From NCBI GenBank assembly GCA_910585615.1, contig CAJUFO010000037.1, positions 1 to 41,610 of the forward strand: a stretch of 41,610 nt of DNA. The letters are read 5' to 3'. The DNA comes from an uncultured Acetatifactor sp. GTDB lineage: Bacteria; Bacillota; Clostridia; Lachnospirales; Lachnospiraceae. Below, piece after piece: positions 6,843 through 14,709 of the stretch (positions are counted from its first letter, which is position 1; each line of letters starts with the position of its first letter). A program made the position numbers and the translations under genes. The notes under the pieces were generated by a model, which did no database searches, was not told the DNA's origin, and was given only the letters and a program-made list of their open reading frames with translations.

Positions 6843-8707
6843 ACAGCCGCACCGTCCTTTCCGTCTGCCCGGCCTTCTGTACCGGCAGAATGGCCATCCT
6901 GATATCCGCTTTGGATGTTCCCATAATTTTCAAGGCTCTGCTGCGTGTTCCACAGCTTTGCGTAAATACCATCCCCTGCCAGCAGTTCCTCATGGCTTCC
7001 GCTTTCCGCCACGTTCCCCGCATCCATCACGTAGATGTTATCTGAGGCCGTCACATTGGCAAGGCGGTGGGAAATGAGGATGACTGTTTTTTGTCCTGCC
7101 AGCCCATGGATTTCCCGCATAATGTCGTTCTCGCTCTCCGCGTCAATATTGGAGGTGGCTTCGTCGAAAATATACACCGGGCTGTCATGGAGCAGCGCCC
7201 TTGCCAGCGCAAGCCTCTGGCGCTGCCCGCCCGAAAAGTTCGAGGCATTTTCCATAAGGAGCGTGTCAAGGCCGCCCTCGGATTTCAGAAATCCTGCCAG
7301 GTTCGCCCGTTCCAGTACCGCCCAGAGCTCCCTGTCCGACGCATCCGGCTTTCCCATCAAAAGATTCTCCCTCACGGTGCCTTTGAACAGATAGCTTTGA
7401 TGGCTGATATAGGTGATGTTCTCCATCAGTTCCGCTTCCCTTATGTCTGAAAGCTCTTTGTCTCCGATTTTTACCGAACCGCGGTAGCCCTGGTTCCTCC
7501 CCATGAGGACTGCCGCCACGGTGGACTTTCCGCAGCCGCTCTCCCCGACGATGGAGACAAAGCCCCCTTTCGGGAACTCCATGCGGATTCCGCGCAGGAT
7601 TTCCCTTCCTTTATCGGAGGGACTTCCTGGGCCGGAAGAATTTCCCTTATCAGAAGAAATTTCTTCATCGGAGGAATTTTCGCCATAGGAAAAGCGCAGA
7701 TTATCGCAGACGATTCCGTAGTCCTCCGGAAAGCCTCCTGTTTTCCCTGCCGGTTCGGGAAGATCCAGCAGGCGGAAAATCTTATCGCTTGCCGCCATGC
7801 CGTTCATCGCCACATGGAAGAAGCTGCCGAGCTGCCGCATGGGGATGAAGAAATCCGCCGAGATCAGGATGATCAGAAGGCACCCCGAAAGGGTCACATC
7901 CCCGGCCCGAAACTGTGTGGCCGCCATGATTACACCTAATGCCGCCCCTCCGTAGGCAATCAGATCCATCAGCGTGATGGAATTAAGCTGCATGATCAGT
8001 ACCTTCATGGTGATTTTACGGAATTTCTCCGCCTCACGGTTCATCTCCTCATTCTTAAAACCGTCGGACTGGTATATTTTCAGTGTCGTAAGCCCCTGCA
8101 GGTTTTCAAGGAAGGTATCTCCCAAAGCCGTATACTGCCCCCAATATTTTGCCAGCAGCTTTTTCGCCCAAGTCTGCACCGCCGCGATGGCAATGGGAAT
8201 CAGCGGCACACAGACCAGCAGGACGACGGCGGAGGGCACATTGACAAAGCACAGATACGCAAACAGTGTCAGCGGCGCGAGCATGGCATAGAAAAACTGC
8301 GGAAGATACGCCCCAAAGTAGGTTTCCAGCTGTTCCACGCCCTCCACGGCCACCTGTACCACTTCCGAGGTATTCACCTGTTCCTTGTAAGAAGCGCCAA
8401 GGCGGAGGAGCTTCCCGTAAATCGCTTCCCGCAGCGTCTTCTTGACGGATTTTGACGAGAGATACCCCATGCGGCTTGAAAGGATTGTACAGATAAAACG
8501 GATCATAACTGCCGCCGCTGCTATAGCCGCCGTAAGGAAGCCGCTGTCCTTATCTGCCGTTTTATGGAAAAGAGAGGCAAGCAGGCCTGTCACTGCCGTC
8601 ATCATGGCGATATTCGCCGCAAGGGAGCACCATTGGGCCGCCACGTTCCCTATTATGTATTTTTTGCTTTCGCGGACTGTTCCTATCAGCCTTTTGTTGA
8701 TCATCAT
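6839..8707 (-). CDS. ABC half-transporter, CydD-like, with an acidic repeat insert
   Basis: A 622-aa first subunit of the same exporter: membrane domain about residues 15-310, ATPase domain from about 335. It has Walker A GESGCGKST, Q-loop ISHQSYLF, signature FSGGQRQRLALARAL, Walker B VYIFDEATS and switch His ILISHR. Between FSYGE and REILRGIRMEFP, where this fold normally has a short beta-turn, sits a Ser/Asp/Gly-rich insert of about 24 residues encoded by an 18-bp tandem repeat. The start ATGATG at 8705-8707 has only a weak GGTAAG nearby; a stronger GGAGGG lies about 28 bases upstream of it. The gene heads the leftward operon from the promoter at 8826-8854, with a long (about 110 nt) leader. 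The C-terminal SGYQDGHSAGTEGRADGKDG tail is low complexity. Confidence 0.85.
   Translation of the reverse strand: MMINKRLIGTVRESKKYIIGNVAAQWCSLAANIAMMTAVTGLLASLFHKTADKDSGFLTAAIAAAAVMIRFICTILSSRMGYLSSKSVKKTLREAIYGKLLRLGASYKEQVNTSEVVQVAVEGVEQLETYFGAYLPQFFYAMLAPLTLFAYLCFVNVPSAVVLLVCVPLIPIAIAAVQTWAKKLLAKYWGQYTALGDTFLENLQGLTTLKIYQSDGFKNEEMNREAEKFRKITMKVLIMQLNSITLMDLIAYGGAALGVIMAATQFRAGDVTLSGCLLIILISADFFIPMRQLGSFFHVAMNGMAASDKIFRLLDLPEPAGKTGGFPEDYGIVCDNLRFSYGENSSDEEISSDKGNSSGPGSPSDKGREILRGIRMEFPKGGFVSIVGESGCGKSTVAAVLMGRNQGYRGSVKIGDKELSDIREAELMENITYISHQSYLFKGTVRENLLMGKPDASDRELWAVLERANLAGFLKSEGGLDTLLMENASNFSGGQRQRLALARALLHDSPVYIFDEATSNIDAESENDIMREIHGLAGQKTVILISHRLANVTASDNIYVMDAGNVAESGSHEELLAGDGIYAKLWNTQQSLENYGNIQSGYQDGHSAGTEGRADGKDGAAV
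7608..7679 (-). repeat. Four-unit 18-bp minisatellite inside the CydD-like gene
   Basis: Units at 7608-7625, 7626-7643, 7644-7661 and 7662-7679 share the pattern C(C/T)TTATCGGAGGAATTT-like on the plus strand. On the coding strand they give six-residue SSDEEI/SSDKGN/SSGPGS/PSDKG-type repeats. The 18-bp period keeps the frame, so unit number could vary without loss of the gene. Confidence 0.75.
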
Positions 8708-8743
8708 AATGTCTTACCACGCATTCCCTTTCTTTTTGCCCTC

Positions 8744-8816
8744 CTAACGAAAGTTAGTATGGACTAATCTATAGGCCTAATAAATGCGGCTGCTCTTTGT
8801 GTTAGCAGCCGCTAAC
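8744..8816 (-). promoter_or_regulatory. GTTAG/CTAAC operator array in the ABC operon leader
   Basis: Two sites of form GTTAG-N6-CTAAY lie at 8753-8768 and 8801-8816, 48 bp centre to centre. The first also makes CTAAC-GAAA-GTTAG with bases to its left (8744-8757). The right site sits just downstream of the predicted transcript start and is also part of a 9-bp hairpin, GCGGCTGCT/AGCAGCCGC (8786-8794 with 8804-8812). Spacing and symmetry fit a dimeric repressor, perhaps MarR-like. No such regulator gene is adjacent. Confidence 0.6.
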
Positions 8817-8825
8817 TCAGCTCCA

Positions 8826-8854
8826 AGTATAACTCTTGCCCCCGCTTTTGTCAA
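8826..8854 (-). promoter_or_regulatory. Promoter of the ABC/DUF454 operon
   Basis: On the minus strand TTGACA (8849-8854), 17-bp spacer, TATACT (8826-8831). Transcription should start near 8819, placing the right-hand GTTAG-N6-CTAAC operator at about +3 to +18. Confidence 0.8.
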
Positions 8855-8916
8855 TAGGATGAAAAATATTTGGCTTTTGTCGGAGCGGCTTCCCCGCCTA
8901 CGATTTTTGTTATGAT

Positions 8917-9243
8917 TCAAGATTCCTTGTTTTCTGTTAAATATCTGATAAAACAAGAAACAGCGTTTACCTGTTCATCCGTAAGCGTATCTATGGATTC
9001 CAGCACCTGTCTCTTGGCTAAAGATATTCCCTGGGTGGAGAATATCTCTCCCTCGCCGTTTTCCAGCCAGTCTTTGTTTACATGAAAGACATTTTCGATT
9101 AATAACAGGATTCGGCTGGGAGGGTTTACTTTACCCTGCATAATCTTTGAAAAATATCCGGCATCAAGATTTATCTTCATCGCAAATTGGCGCTGAGACA
9201 TGTCGAGTTCCTTTAAGAGGGTCCTAAGCCTGTCGCAAACCAT
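8917..9243 (-). CDS. XRE/Cro-CI family repressor
   Basis: A 108-aa DNA-binding protein. Helix-turn-helix residues about 5-60: LRTLLKELDMSQRQFAMKIN, the recognition segment DAGYFSKIMQGKVNPPSRI, then LENVFHVNKDWLENGEGEIF, the usual tail of phage-type XRE repressors. The remaining 40 residues form a helical extension (TLTDEQVNAVSCFIRYL) that probably dimerises. The start follows GCGAGGTGAT. It is transcribed from 9264-9292, divergent from the 55-aa/AbiEi/polysaccharide operon, and its promoter overlaps one copy of an operator that recurs over the opposite promoter. It therefore very likely represses itself and the rightward operon. Confidence 0.88.
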   Translation of the reverse strand: MVCDRLRTLLKELDMSQRQFAMKINLDAGYFSKIMQGKVNPPSRILLLIENVFHVNKDWLENGEGEIFSTQGISLAKRQVLESIDTLTDEQVNAVSCFIRYLTENKES

Positions 9244-9263
9244 ATCATCACCTCGCTGAAGTC

Positions 9264-9292
9264 AGAATATCAAAAGATATTGCTTATGTCAA
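9264..9292 (-). promoter_or_regulatory. Promoter of the XRE repressor gene
   Basis: Minus-strand TTGACA (9287-9292), 17-bp spacer, TATTCT (9264-9269). The operator copy at 9277-9295 covers the -35 box and half the spacer. Confidence 0.78.
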
Positions 9293-9359
9293 TATAGTAA
9301 TTGAAAAAAGGGATTGACAAGTTGTATAAAACAATATATATTATTGGCATAAACAATAT
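9277..9359. promoter_or_regulatory. Operator array between divergent XRE gene and polysaccharide operon
   Basis: ATATTGCTTATGTCAATAT at 9277-9295 is repeated in inverse orientation at 9341-9359 (minus strand ATATTGTTTATGCCAATAA, 16 of 19 identical by hand count). Each copy is itself a partial palindrome. A third, smaller palindrome TTGT-N5-ACAA lies at 9322-9334 in the spacer of the rightward promoter. The layout resembles the OR region of temperate phages. Confidence 0.7.
9314..9342 (+). promoter_or_regulatory. Promoter of the 55-aa/AbiEi/polysaccharide operon
   Basis: TTGACA (9314-9319), 17-bp spacer, TATATT (9337-9342). The operator copy at 9341-9359 begins on the -10 box, so repressor binding should block initiation. 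Confidence 0.8.
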
Positions 9360-9374
9360 TAAGGAGGAAAAGCT

Positions 9375-9542
9375 ATGACTAAGGCACAAGAGAAGCTTAA
9401 ATCGGATATTCAGAAAATTGACGATGAGATAATAATCGAAAAAGTCAGGATTTTTATTATGGGCATTTTAGCGCAGCAGGGAATCGAAAAGCCCTGCAAG
9501 CCTTCAGTCAAACCATGTAGGAACGGGGAATGCCGGAGATGA
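9375..9542 (+). CDS. Small 55-aa protein, first gene of the repressor-controlled operon
   Basis: ATG behind a perfect AAGGAGGAAAAGCT site. The product starts MTKAQEKLKSDIQKIDDEI, a charged amphipathic helix, continues through a hydrophobic KVRIFIMGILAQQGIEK segment and ends with a short Cys/Arg/Pro-rich tail (CKPSVKPCRNGECRR, three Cys). It is the first gene after the operator-controlled promoter, and its last codons overlap the start of the AbiEi-like gene, which suggests translational coupling. No family recognised. It could be a small regulator, an anti-repressor of the neighbouring XRE protein, or a leader peptide; the very strong ribosome site argues that it is really made. Confidence 0.65.
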   Translation: MTKAQEKLKSDIQKIDDEIIIEKVRIFIMGILAQQGIEKPCKPSVKPCRNGECRR

Positions 9543-10336
9543 CTGGGATGAAACAGGATGGAGGACAATCGTGCAATAGAAAGCAAGAGCAGCTTTCCAT
9601 TGTCAAGTACTATGAAAGGATGCTGGAACTGGGATGCTTCACCCTGCGGGATGTCACGGAAATGGTGGGGAAGCGGTCCGCAGTCGCCTATCTGGTAAAC
9701 GATTTTCAGCGAAGGGGTTATATTGACAGGATACATAGGAATCGGTATACGGTGATGGATGCCGAAAGAGAGGAGCCGGTGTTGAACCGATACCAGATTG
9801 GCAGTAGGCTGTTTCCGGACGCATATGTGGCCCTGTACAGCGCTTTTGAGGTATGGGGCTGCGCGCCTGAGGTGGGAAACGAAGTTTTCGTAGCCACAGG
9901 AACGCGGTTTACAGACTTCCGGTACAATAGGGTATTCTATCGCAGGGTGCATCCAAAGGCAGATGCTGACAGGACATGGGTCGCAGGGACTCTGGTGGCG
10001 GGACTGGAACAGACAGTGGTAGACAGCCTCCACAGTTTTGAGGGAACCAGGGGACTGGAGAAGATAGCGGGATGTGTCATGCGCCTTCCACAGCTGGATG
10101 GGGACAAGCTTCTGGCATGCCTGGAGCGCTATGGAAACGGCTATCTGTATCAAAAGTGCGGGTATGTGCTGGAACAGCTGCAGGAGTATGTGAAACTGCC
10201 GGAATCTTTTTACAGGGAGTGCAGGAAGCATCGTGCCAGCACAGTGCGGTATATCCTGAAAGGTGCAGATGGGCTGGTCTATCATAAGGACTGGGGAATC
10301 TATGCGCCGCCTTATCTGGATTGCGGACAGACATGA
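9530..10336 (+). CDS. AbiEi-like antitoxin-family protein (orphan)
   Basis: A 268-aa protein with an N-terminal winged helix (about residues 22-75: YERMLELGCFTLRDVTEMVG, then LVNDFQRRGYIDRIHRNRYTV) followed by the AbiEi-type C-terminal domain. That domain shows DAYVALYSAFEVWGC, EVFVATGTRF, FYRRVHP, TLVAGLEQTVVDSLH and RYGNGYLYQKCGYVLEQL. In type IV toxin-antitoxin systems AbiEi represses its operon and opposes the nucleotidyltransferase AbiEii. No nucleotidyltransferase gene is nearby, and the next gene, 25 bp on, is a TagA-type glycosyltransferase. I infer it has become a regulator of the polysaccharide operon. Start 9530 has an AGGAACGGGGA site; an ATG at 9539 overlaps the previous stop (ATGA) and is an equal alternative. 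Confidence 0.75.
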   Translation: MPEMTGMKQDGGQSCNRKQEQLSIVKYYERMLELGCFTLRDVTEMVGKRSAVAYLVNDFQRRGYIDRIHRNRYTVMDAEREEPVLNRYQIGSRLFPDAYVALYSAFEVWGCAPEVGNEVFVATGTRFTDFRYNRVFYRRVHPKADADRTWVAGTLVAGLEQTVVDSLHSFEGTRGLEKIAGCVMRLPQLDGDKLLACLERYGNGYLYQKCGYVLEQLQEYVKLPESFYRECRKHRASTVRYILKGADGLVYHKDWGIYAPPYLDCGQT

Positions 10337-10361
10337 GTATCGCCTAAGGAGGAGATGGGCT

Positions 10362-11156
10362 GTGGAGAATACTCGGGAACAGACCACGGAATTGTTTGTG
10401 CATAAGGTTGACAAGTCTCAGATTCCTGTCTGCAATATTATGGGAGTCGATATTGCGGCCATCAACATGAAATGGTTGCTGGACTTTACATACATGAATA
10501 TCGGAAGACTGTCGGGGGGCTATTGCTGTGTATCGAATGTGCATACCACTGTGCTGTCTTATAAGAATCAGGAGTACTGTGCAATCCAGAATGGTGGAGC
10601 GCTGGCGATACCGGACGGAGGTCCCCTCTCTTCTGTGGGCCGGAGCAGAGGATACAGAGGCATGGAGCGCACTGCTGGGCCGGACTATATGAGAGAAGTT
10701 CTGAAGGCGAGCATGAAGAAGGGGTATCGTCACTATTTTTACGGCAGTACGGATGAGACATTGGAAAAGATGCGGCGGAATCTGGAGGTGGAATATCCTA
10801 CATTGCAGATTGCAGGAATGTACAGCCCTCCTTTCCGGGATTTGGAGGCAGATGAAGACGTGGATATAATCAATCGAATCAATGCTTCAGATGCCGACTT
10901 TGTCTGGATAGGCCTTGGCGCGCCCAGGCAGGAACTGTGGATGGCGGGGCATCAGGGTAAAATCAGAGGTTTTATGGTAGGAGTAGGCGCAGGGTTCGAC
11001 TATCTTGCAGGAAATATCAGCAGGGCGCCGGAGTGGATGCAGCGCAGGAACCTGGAGTGGGTGTATCGCCTGATACAGGAGCCGGGAAGACTGTTCAAAC
11101 GATACATAGAGACGAATGTGAGTTTCATATGGCATGCCGTACTGCATGGAAGATAG
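10362..11156 (+). CDS. WecG/TagA/CpsF-family glycosyltransferase (GT26)
   Basis: A 264-aa enzyme. The GTG at 10362 is chosen because AAGGAGGAG sits about 8 bases upstream; the open frame extends further left but would overlap the AbiEi gene. Family marks: NVHTTVLSYKNQEY, the PDGGP segment with the presumed catalytic Asp, RGMERTAGPDYMREVL, YFYGSTDETLEKM, and the C-terminal WIGLGAPRQELWM and GVGAGFDYLAGNISRAPEWMQ. TagA enzymes add N-acetylmannosamine (WecG: ManNAcA) to a lipid-linked GlcNAc at the inner face of the membrane. Here it is probably the second sugar transferase of a surface polysaccharide. An initiating phosphoglycosyltransferase is not in the window. Confidence 0.9.
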   Translation: MENTREQTTELFVHKVDKSQIPVCNIMGVDIAAINMKWLLDFTYMNIGRLSGGYCCVSNVHTTVLSYKNQEYCAIQNGGALAIPDGGPLSSVGRSRGYRGMERTAGPDYMREVLKASMKKGYRHYFYGSTDETLEKMRRNLEVEYPTLQIAGMYSPPFRDLEADEDVDIINRINASDADFVWIGLGAPRQELWMAGHQGKIRGFMVGVGAGFDYLAGNISRAPEWMQRRNLEWVYRLIQEPGRLFKRYIETNVSFIWHAVLHGR

Positions 11157-11194
11157 GCGGACATAGTTTTCCGTAGATATTCGAAAGTGGAGAG

Positions 11195-12412
11195 ATGGAG
11201 AAGAAGACCAGTGTTTTAATCGTACATAATTATTATCAGCTGCCTGGCGGCGAGGACAGCGTAGTGGCAAATGAGAAAAGGCTTCTGGAGGAACAGGGGC
11301 ATAAGGTTGTTTTGTATACAAGGGACAACAAAGAGCTCCAGGGGAAGGAGTTGCTCACGAAGCTATTGCTGCCGTTTTCCGCAGTCTTCAACTTTCGAAC
11401 CTATCGGGAAGTCGGGAAACTGATAAAAGAAGAGAAGATAGACATTGTACATGTCCACAATACATTGATGCTTGTCAGTCCGTCTGTCTATTATGCGGCG
11501 CTCCGTCATCACACGCCTGTGGTGCAGACGATGCACAATTTTCGGCTGCTTTGCCCGGGAGCGACATTTTACAGGGATGGCCATATCTGTGAAGAGTGTG
11601 TCACAAAGGGGCTGGGATGTGCGGTTAAGCATAAATGTTACAGACAGAGCAGACTGCAGACGTTTTTGTGCGTGCTGAATACATGGATTCATCGGATGAC
11701 GGGAGTGTATGGGAAGATAAACTACATATGCCTGACGGAGTTCAACAGGGAGAAGCTGCTGCGGATTAACGAAGGGAAGAAAGGCAAAGAAAAGAAAGTG
11801 GTTTCCCCGGAAAAGATATTTGTGAAGCCTAATTTCACATTCGGGATAGGAGACAGGGATTCCGGAAAAACGGGTGTTCGATTAGGGAAAGGATATTATC
11901 TGTTTGTGGGGAGAGTAGAGAGGATAAAAGGAATTGATTTATTGCTGGATGCTTTCAGAAAGCTACAGGACAGGGTGCTTGTGATTGCGGGAACAGGTAT
12001 GGAGTGGGAGCATTATAAAGAGAAGGCACCAAAAAACGTAGAATTCAAGGGATATTTACAAGGGAAAAAATTGGAGGAGCTTCTTTTCGGGGCGAAAGCA
12101 GTCATTGTAGCTTCACAATGTTATGAGACTTTTGGGATGGTCATCGCAGAAGCGTATGCGGTGGGTAAACCTGTTATAGCCGGAAATATCGGAAACATGG
12201 ATTGGATGGTAGAAGAAAGGGGCACCGGAGGGACAGGGATAAAATTCCAGTATGATTCCTCCGAAGCGCTGATAGATGCGATACAGAGGTTTGAAAAAAC
12301 AGACATTGACTGGGCGGGGAGCACATATCGGAGATATGTGGATGAATTTTCACCGGAAAGCAATTACAGACTGCTTATGTCCGTGTATGGCAGAGTGACG
12401 GAGAATCAATGA
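11195..12412 (+). CDS. Glycosyltransferase family 4
   Basis: A 405-aa GT-B fold enzyme: N-terminal acceptor domain starting VLIVHNYYQLPGGEDSVV, with VHVHNTLML and QTMHNFRLLCPGA; a Cys cluster CEECVTKGLGCAVKHKC; and a C-terminal nucleotide-sugar domain with YLFVGRVERIKGIDLLLDAF, GTGMEWE, FKGYLQG and the retaining-GT motif E-x7-E in SQCYETFGMVIAEAYAVGKPVIA. It transfers a sugar with retention during assembly of the repeat unit; donor and acceptor cannot be told. GGAGAG precedes the ATG. The Wzy gene start overlaps its stop (12409-12412). The AT content rises from here to 18238 compared with the flanks. Confidence 0.9.
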   Translation: MEKKTSVLIVHNYYQLPGGEDSVVANEKRLLEEQGHKVVLYTRDNKELQGKELLTKLLLPFSAVFNFRTYREVGKLIKEEKIDIVHVHNTLMLVSPSVYYAALRHHTPVVQTMHNFRLLCPGATFYRDGHICEECVTKGLGCAVKHKCYRQSRLQTFLCVLNTWIHRMTGVYGKINYICLTEFNREKLLRINEGKKGKEKKVVSPEKIFVKPNFTFGIGDRDSGKTGVRLGKGYYLFVGRVERIKGIDLLLDAFRKLQDRVLVIAGTGMEWEHYKEKAPKNVEFKGYLQGKKLEELLFGAKAVIVASQCYETFGMVIAEAYAVGKPVIAGNIGNMDWMVEERGTGGTGIKFQYDSSEALIDAIQRFEKTDIDWAGSTYRRYVDEFSPESNYRLLMSVYGRVTENQ

Positions 12413-13578
12413 ACTGGCGGAGAAGTGGAGGGAGAATGGTGCGTAAACCGGGGCTGCACAAAGAGGACATGGGATATTTTGTGATATTTTTGGTTTTATT
12501 CTTATTGATGGCGAGAGGCGGAATTCAAAAGTACTTTGTCCTACTGGCTTTAAGTTGTATTTTTGTGGCAGTAAAGAGAAAAATTGATTTAAAGTACTTC
12601 TTGGTTGCTGCCCATGTGGGTTTATACGCGTTACTTGGATCTGCCATAGCACTGACGACTTCAAATTTCACCTTACACAGCGTAAAGCAGAGCCTGATTT
12701 TTGGGATAGCGCCCTTTATGGCAGTTTCAATATTTTCCATGTATGGGGAGGATGATAGTGGAAGACTGATTGATGTTCAGTTTGGCGCGCTATGCATTGC
12801 TTATCTGATGCTGTATGCGAGATATCATGTCCCAGGGGAGTTCTATTATGAGTCAAACTACTATGCATATATATTCGGCGTGTATGGCCTGGTCCACTTT
12901 TGGAGGAAGAGGTATGCGCTATGTGCAGTGGCGGTCATGCTCATGGTAGTGGAACACAAAAGAATCGTTAACGGAGCTTATGCCTTCACGTTGGCCTGCC
13001 TGTTGCTTCTTCTCTTGGTGAGGAAGGAGAACTGCCAAAAGGGAATTAATATCACGATGAAAATTGTTCTTATTTTCGTACCTGTGTTGTGGGTTGCATT
13101 TGTCAGAAACGGGATTCTGGAGGCGGTTTTTGAAAAATATGGCATTTATTCAATGGGAAGGCTGGATGGCTCTGCAGTCTGGAATAAAATCCAGCCGTAT
13201 TATGCCATGTCCGTTTTCTATATCGGAAAAGGGAGCGGATGGGTAGAGAGATGGCTTGGGGAGACAGCCATACCTGGGTTCACAAGGAATCTGCATAATG
13301 ATTTTCTTGCTGCATTCGTTGAATTGGGGTTTATTGGATTTCTGCTGTGGCTGCTCTCTTTTCAGCTCATCATGATATACGCCGAAAAGAAAAAAGGCAT
13401 AAGATGTGCGAATTTGGTTGGACTGTTGATTGGATATATGTTCATTAACCTTTTGACAGATAATATTTACTTGTATATCACTTTTTTGATTCCTTTATAT
13501 ATCATTCTGTTGGGTCTGGTATTTGGCGATATTGACAGTTCAAAATCGGTTGGTCATACAGAAAAGATGGTGTTGTAA
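12409..13578 (+). CDS. Wzy-like polysaccharide polymerase
   Basis: A 389-aa integral membrane protein with about ten predicted segments, among them YFVIFLVLFLLMARGG, FVLLALSCIFVAV and IVLIFVPVLWVAFV. A large periplasm-side loop carries RNLHNDFLAAFVELGFIGFLLWLLSF, where the H-N-x-F/L pattern is typical of O-antigen ligase/Wzy proteins. Its position between glycosyltransferases supports the role of polymerising lipid-linked repeat units outside the membrane. The ATG overlaps the stop of the upstream GT4 gene (ATGA), so it is translationally coupled; an in-frame ATG at 12436 is a weaker alternative. Sequence conservation in this family is low, so the call rests on topology, the HN motif and context. 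Confidence 0.78.
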   Translation: MNWRRSGGRMVRKPGLHKEDMGYFVIFLVLFLLMARGGIQKYFVLLALSCIFVAVKRKIDLKYFLVAAHVGLYALLGSAIALTTSNFTLHSVKQSLIFGIAPFMAVSIFSMYGEDDSGRLIDVQFGALCIAYLMLYARYHVPGEFYYESNYYAYIFGVYGLVHFWRKRYALCAVAVMLMVVEHKRIVNGAYAFTLACLLLLLLVRKENCQKGINITMKIVLIFVPVLWVAFVRNGILEAVFEKYGIYSMGRLDGSAVWNKIQPYYAMSVFYIGKGSGWVERWLGETAIPGFTRNLHNDFLAAFVELGFIGFLLWLLSFQLIMIYAEKKKGIRCANLVGLLIGYMFINLLTDNIYLYITFLIPLYIILLGLVFGDIDSSKSVGHTEKMVL

Positions 13579-14709
13579 ATGCGTATCGGGATACTGGTGC
13601 TCAGCGTGGGAAGTTCTGGGCAAAGGAAGTTCTATAATCTACAGGAAATCGGCCTGGCAAAAGCTTTGGATGCCTATTGCGAGAAAGTTCGGGTATGGAG
13701 ACTTGTGCCACATGGCGAGGATGCCTGTTCAGAGAAAATAGCAGGGTATAAGAATGTAACGATTGAATTTCTCCCATCGAGATGCATAGGGACGAACGGA
13801 TTCATGGACTGTTCCAAGCTTGACAGAGATTTAGATGCGTTGATCTGTTTTGCGGATACGCAGGTGACGGTTCCGATGATTTATAGATGGGCCAAAAGAA
13901 ACAAGGTTCTGTTCCTGCCGTACATAGGAGTGGTACAGAGCCACAGCACAAAAGCCATGAGACAAAAAATCATAAATGCGCTGTTCGCCAGGAATCTCCG
14001 GGTATACAGGAAAAGCTGCTGTCTGGCGAAGACGCCGGATGTAGAAGCAGAACTAAGGAAACAGGGGATTTCTCAAATTATTGTTGCGCCTGTAGGGCTA
14101 GACAGGACACTGCTCAAGCCGGATTATGAACAATATGGCTCTGAGGAGATAAAAGAGAAATATGGATTTCAGAAAAGAGACCGTATTATTCTTTTTATTG
14201 GCCGCCTGACAGAAGAGAAGCAGCCGCTTCGGATGGTGAAGCTTTTTGCATATATTTTTGAAAGGGACAAGGACTTCCGGTTATTAATGGTGGGAACAGG
14301 AGAACAGGGGGACAACGTAGCGGAAGTCATAGAAGCATATAACTTAGGCGAAAGGGTCAGGAGGATAGAGCGGATTTCGAACAGCGAGATTTGGGAGATT
14401 TATCGATTCTCCGAGGTTTTTGTCAACCTGAACCAACAGGAGATTTTCGGCATGGCGATTCTGGAAGCCATGTATTATGGGTGTAAGGTAGTGGCCTGGA
14501 AAGCGCCGGGGCCGGATTTCATCATTGAAAACGGCATTTCCGGATGGATTGTCGAAAATGAGGAGCAGCTATTATGCAGGGTTCTGGAGGAAAATGAGGA
14601 AAGCAGGAGTGATTTCATGATAGTAAACGCCCGTAAGCGCATTATCCGGGACTTTACATGGGACAGTACTGTACAGAAAATATTACTCTATATACGTGAG
14701 GCAAGCTGA
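13579..14709 (+). CDS. Glycosyltransferase family 4
   Basis: A 376-aa GT-B enzyme starting directly after the Wzy stop codon. The N-terminal domain begins MRIGILVLSVGSSGQRKFYN, with FLPYIGVVQSHSTKAMRQKI and AKTPDVEAELRKQGISQIIVAPVGLD. The C-terminal donor domain has RIILFIGRLTEEKQPLRMVKLF, LLMVGTGEQGDNV, RISNSEIWEIYRFSEVFVNL and E-x7-E in QQEIFGMAILEAMYYG. It probably adds one sugar of the repeat unit. The next gene starts at the very next base after its stop, giving a tight operon. Specificity cannot be read from sequence. Confidence 0.88.
   Translation: MRIGILVLSVGSSGQRKFYNLQEIGLAKALDAYCEKVRVWRLVPHGEDACSEKIAGYKNVTIEFLPSRCIGTNGFMDCSKLDRDLDALICFADTQVTVPMIYRWAKRNKVLFLPYIGVVQSHSTKAMRQKIINALFARNLRVYRKSCCLAKTPDVEAELRKQGISQIIVAPVGLDRTLLKPDYEQYGSEEIKEKYGFQKRDRIILFIGRLTEEKQPLRMVKLFAYIFERDKDFRLLMVGTGEQGDNVAEVIEAYNLGERVRRIERISNSEIWEIYRFSEVFVNLNQQEIFGMAILEAMYYGCKVVAWKAPGPDFIIENGISGWIVENEEQLLCRVLEENEESRSDFMIVNARKRIIRDFTWDSTVQKILLYIREAS

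Noticed and set aside
8701..8730. Leader peptide ATGCGTGGTAAGACATTATGA overlapping the ABC gene start
   Set aside because: A six-codon frame with a too-close ribosome site; the overlap with ATGATG is tempting but too short to separate from chance.
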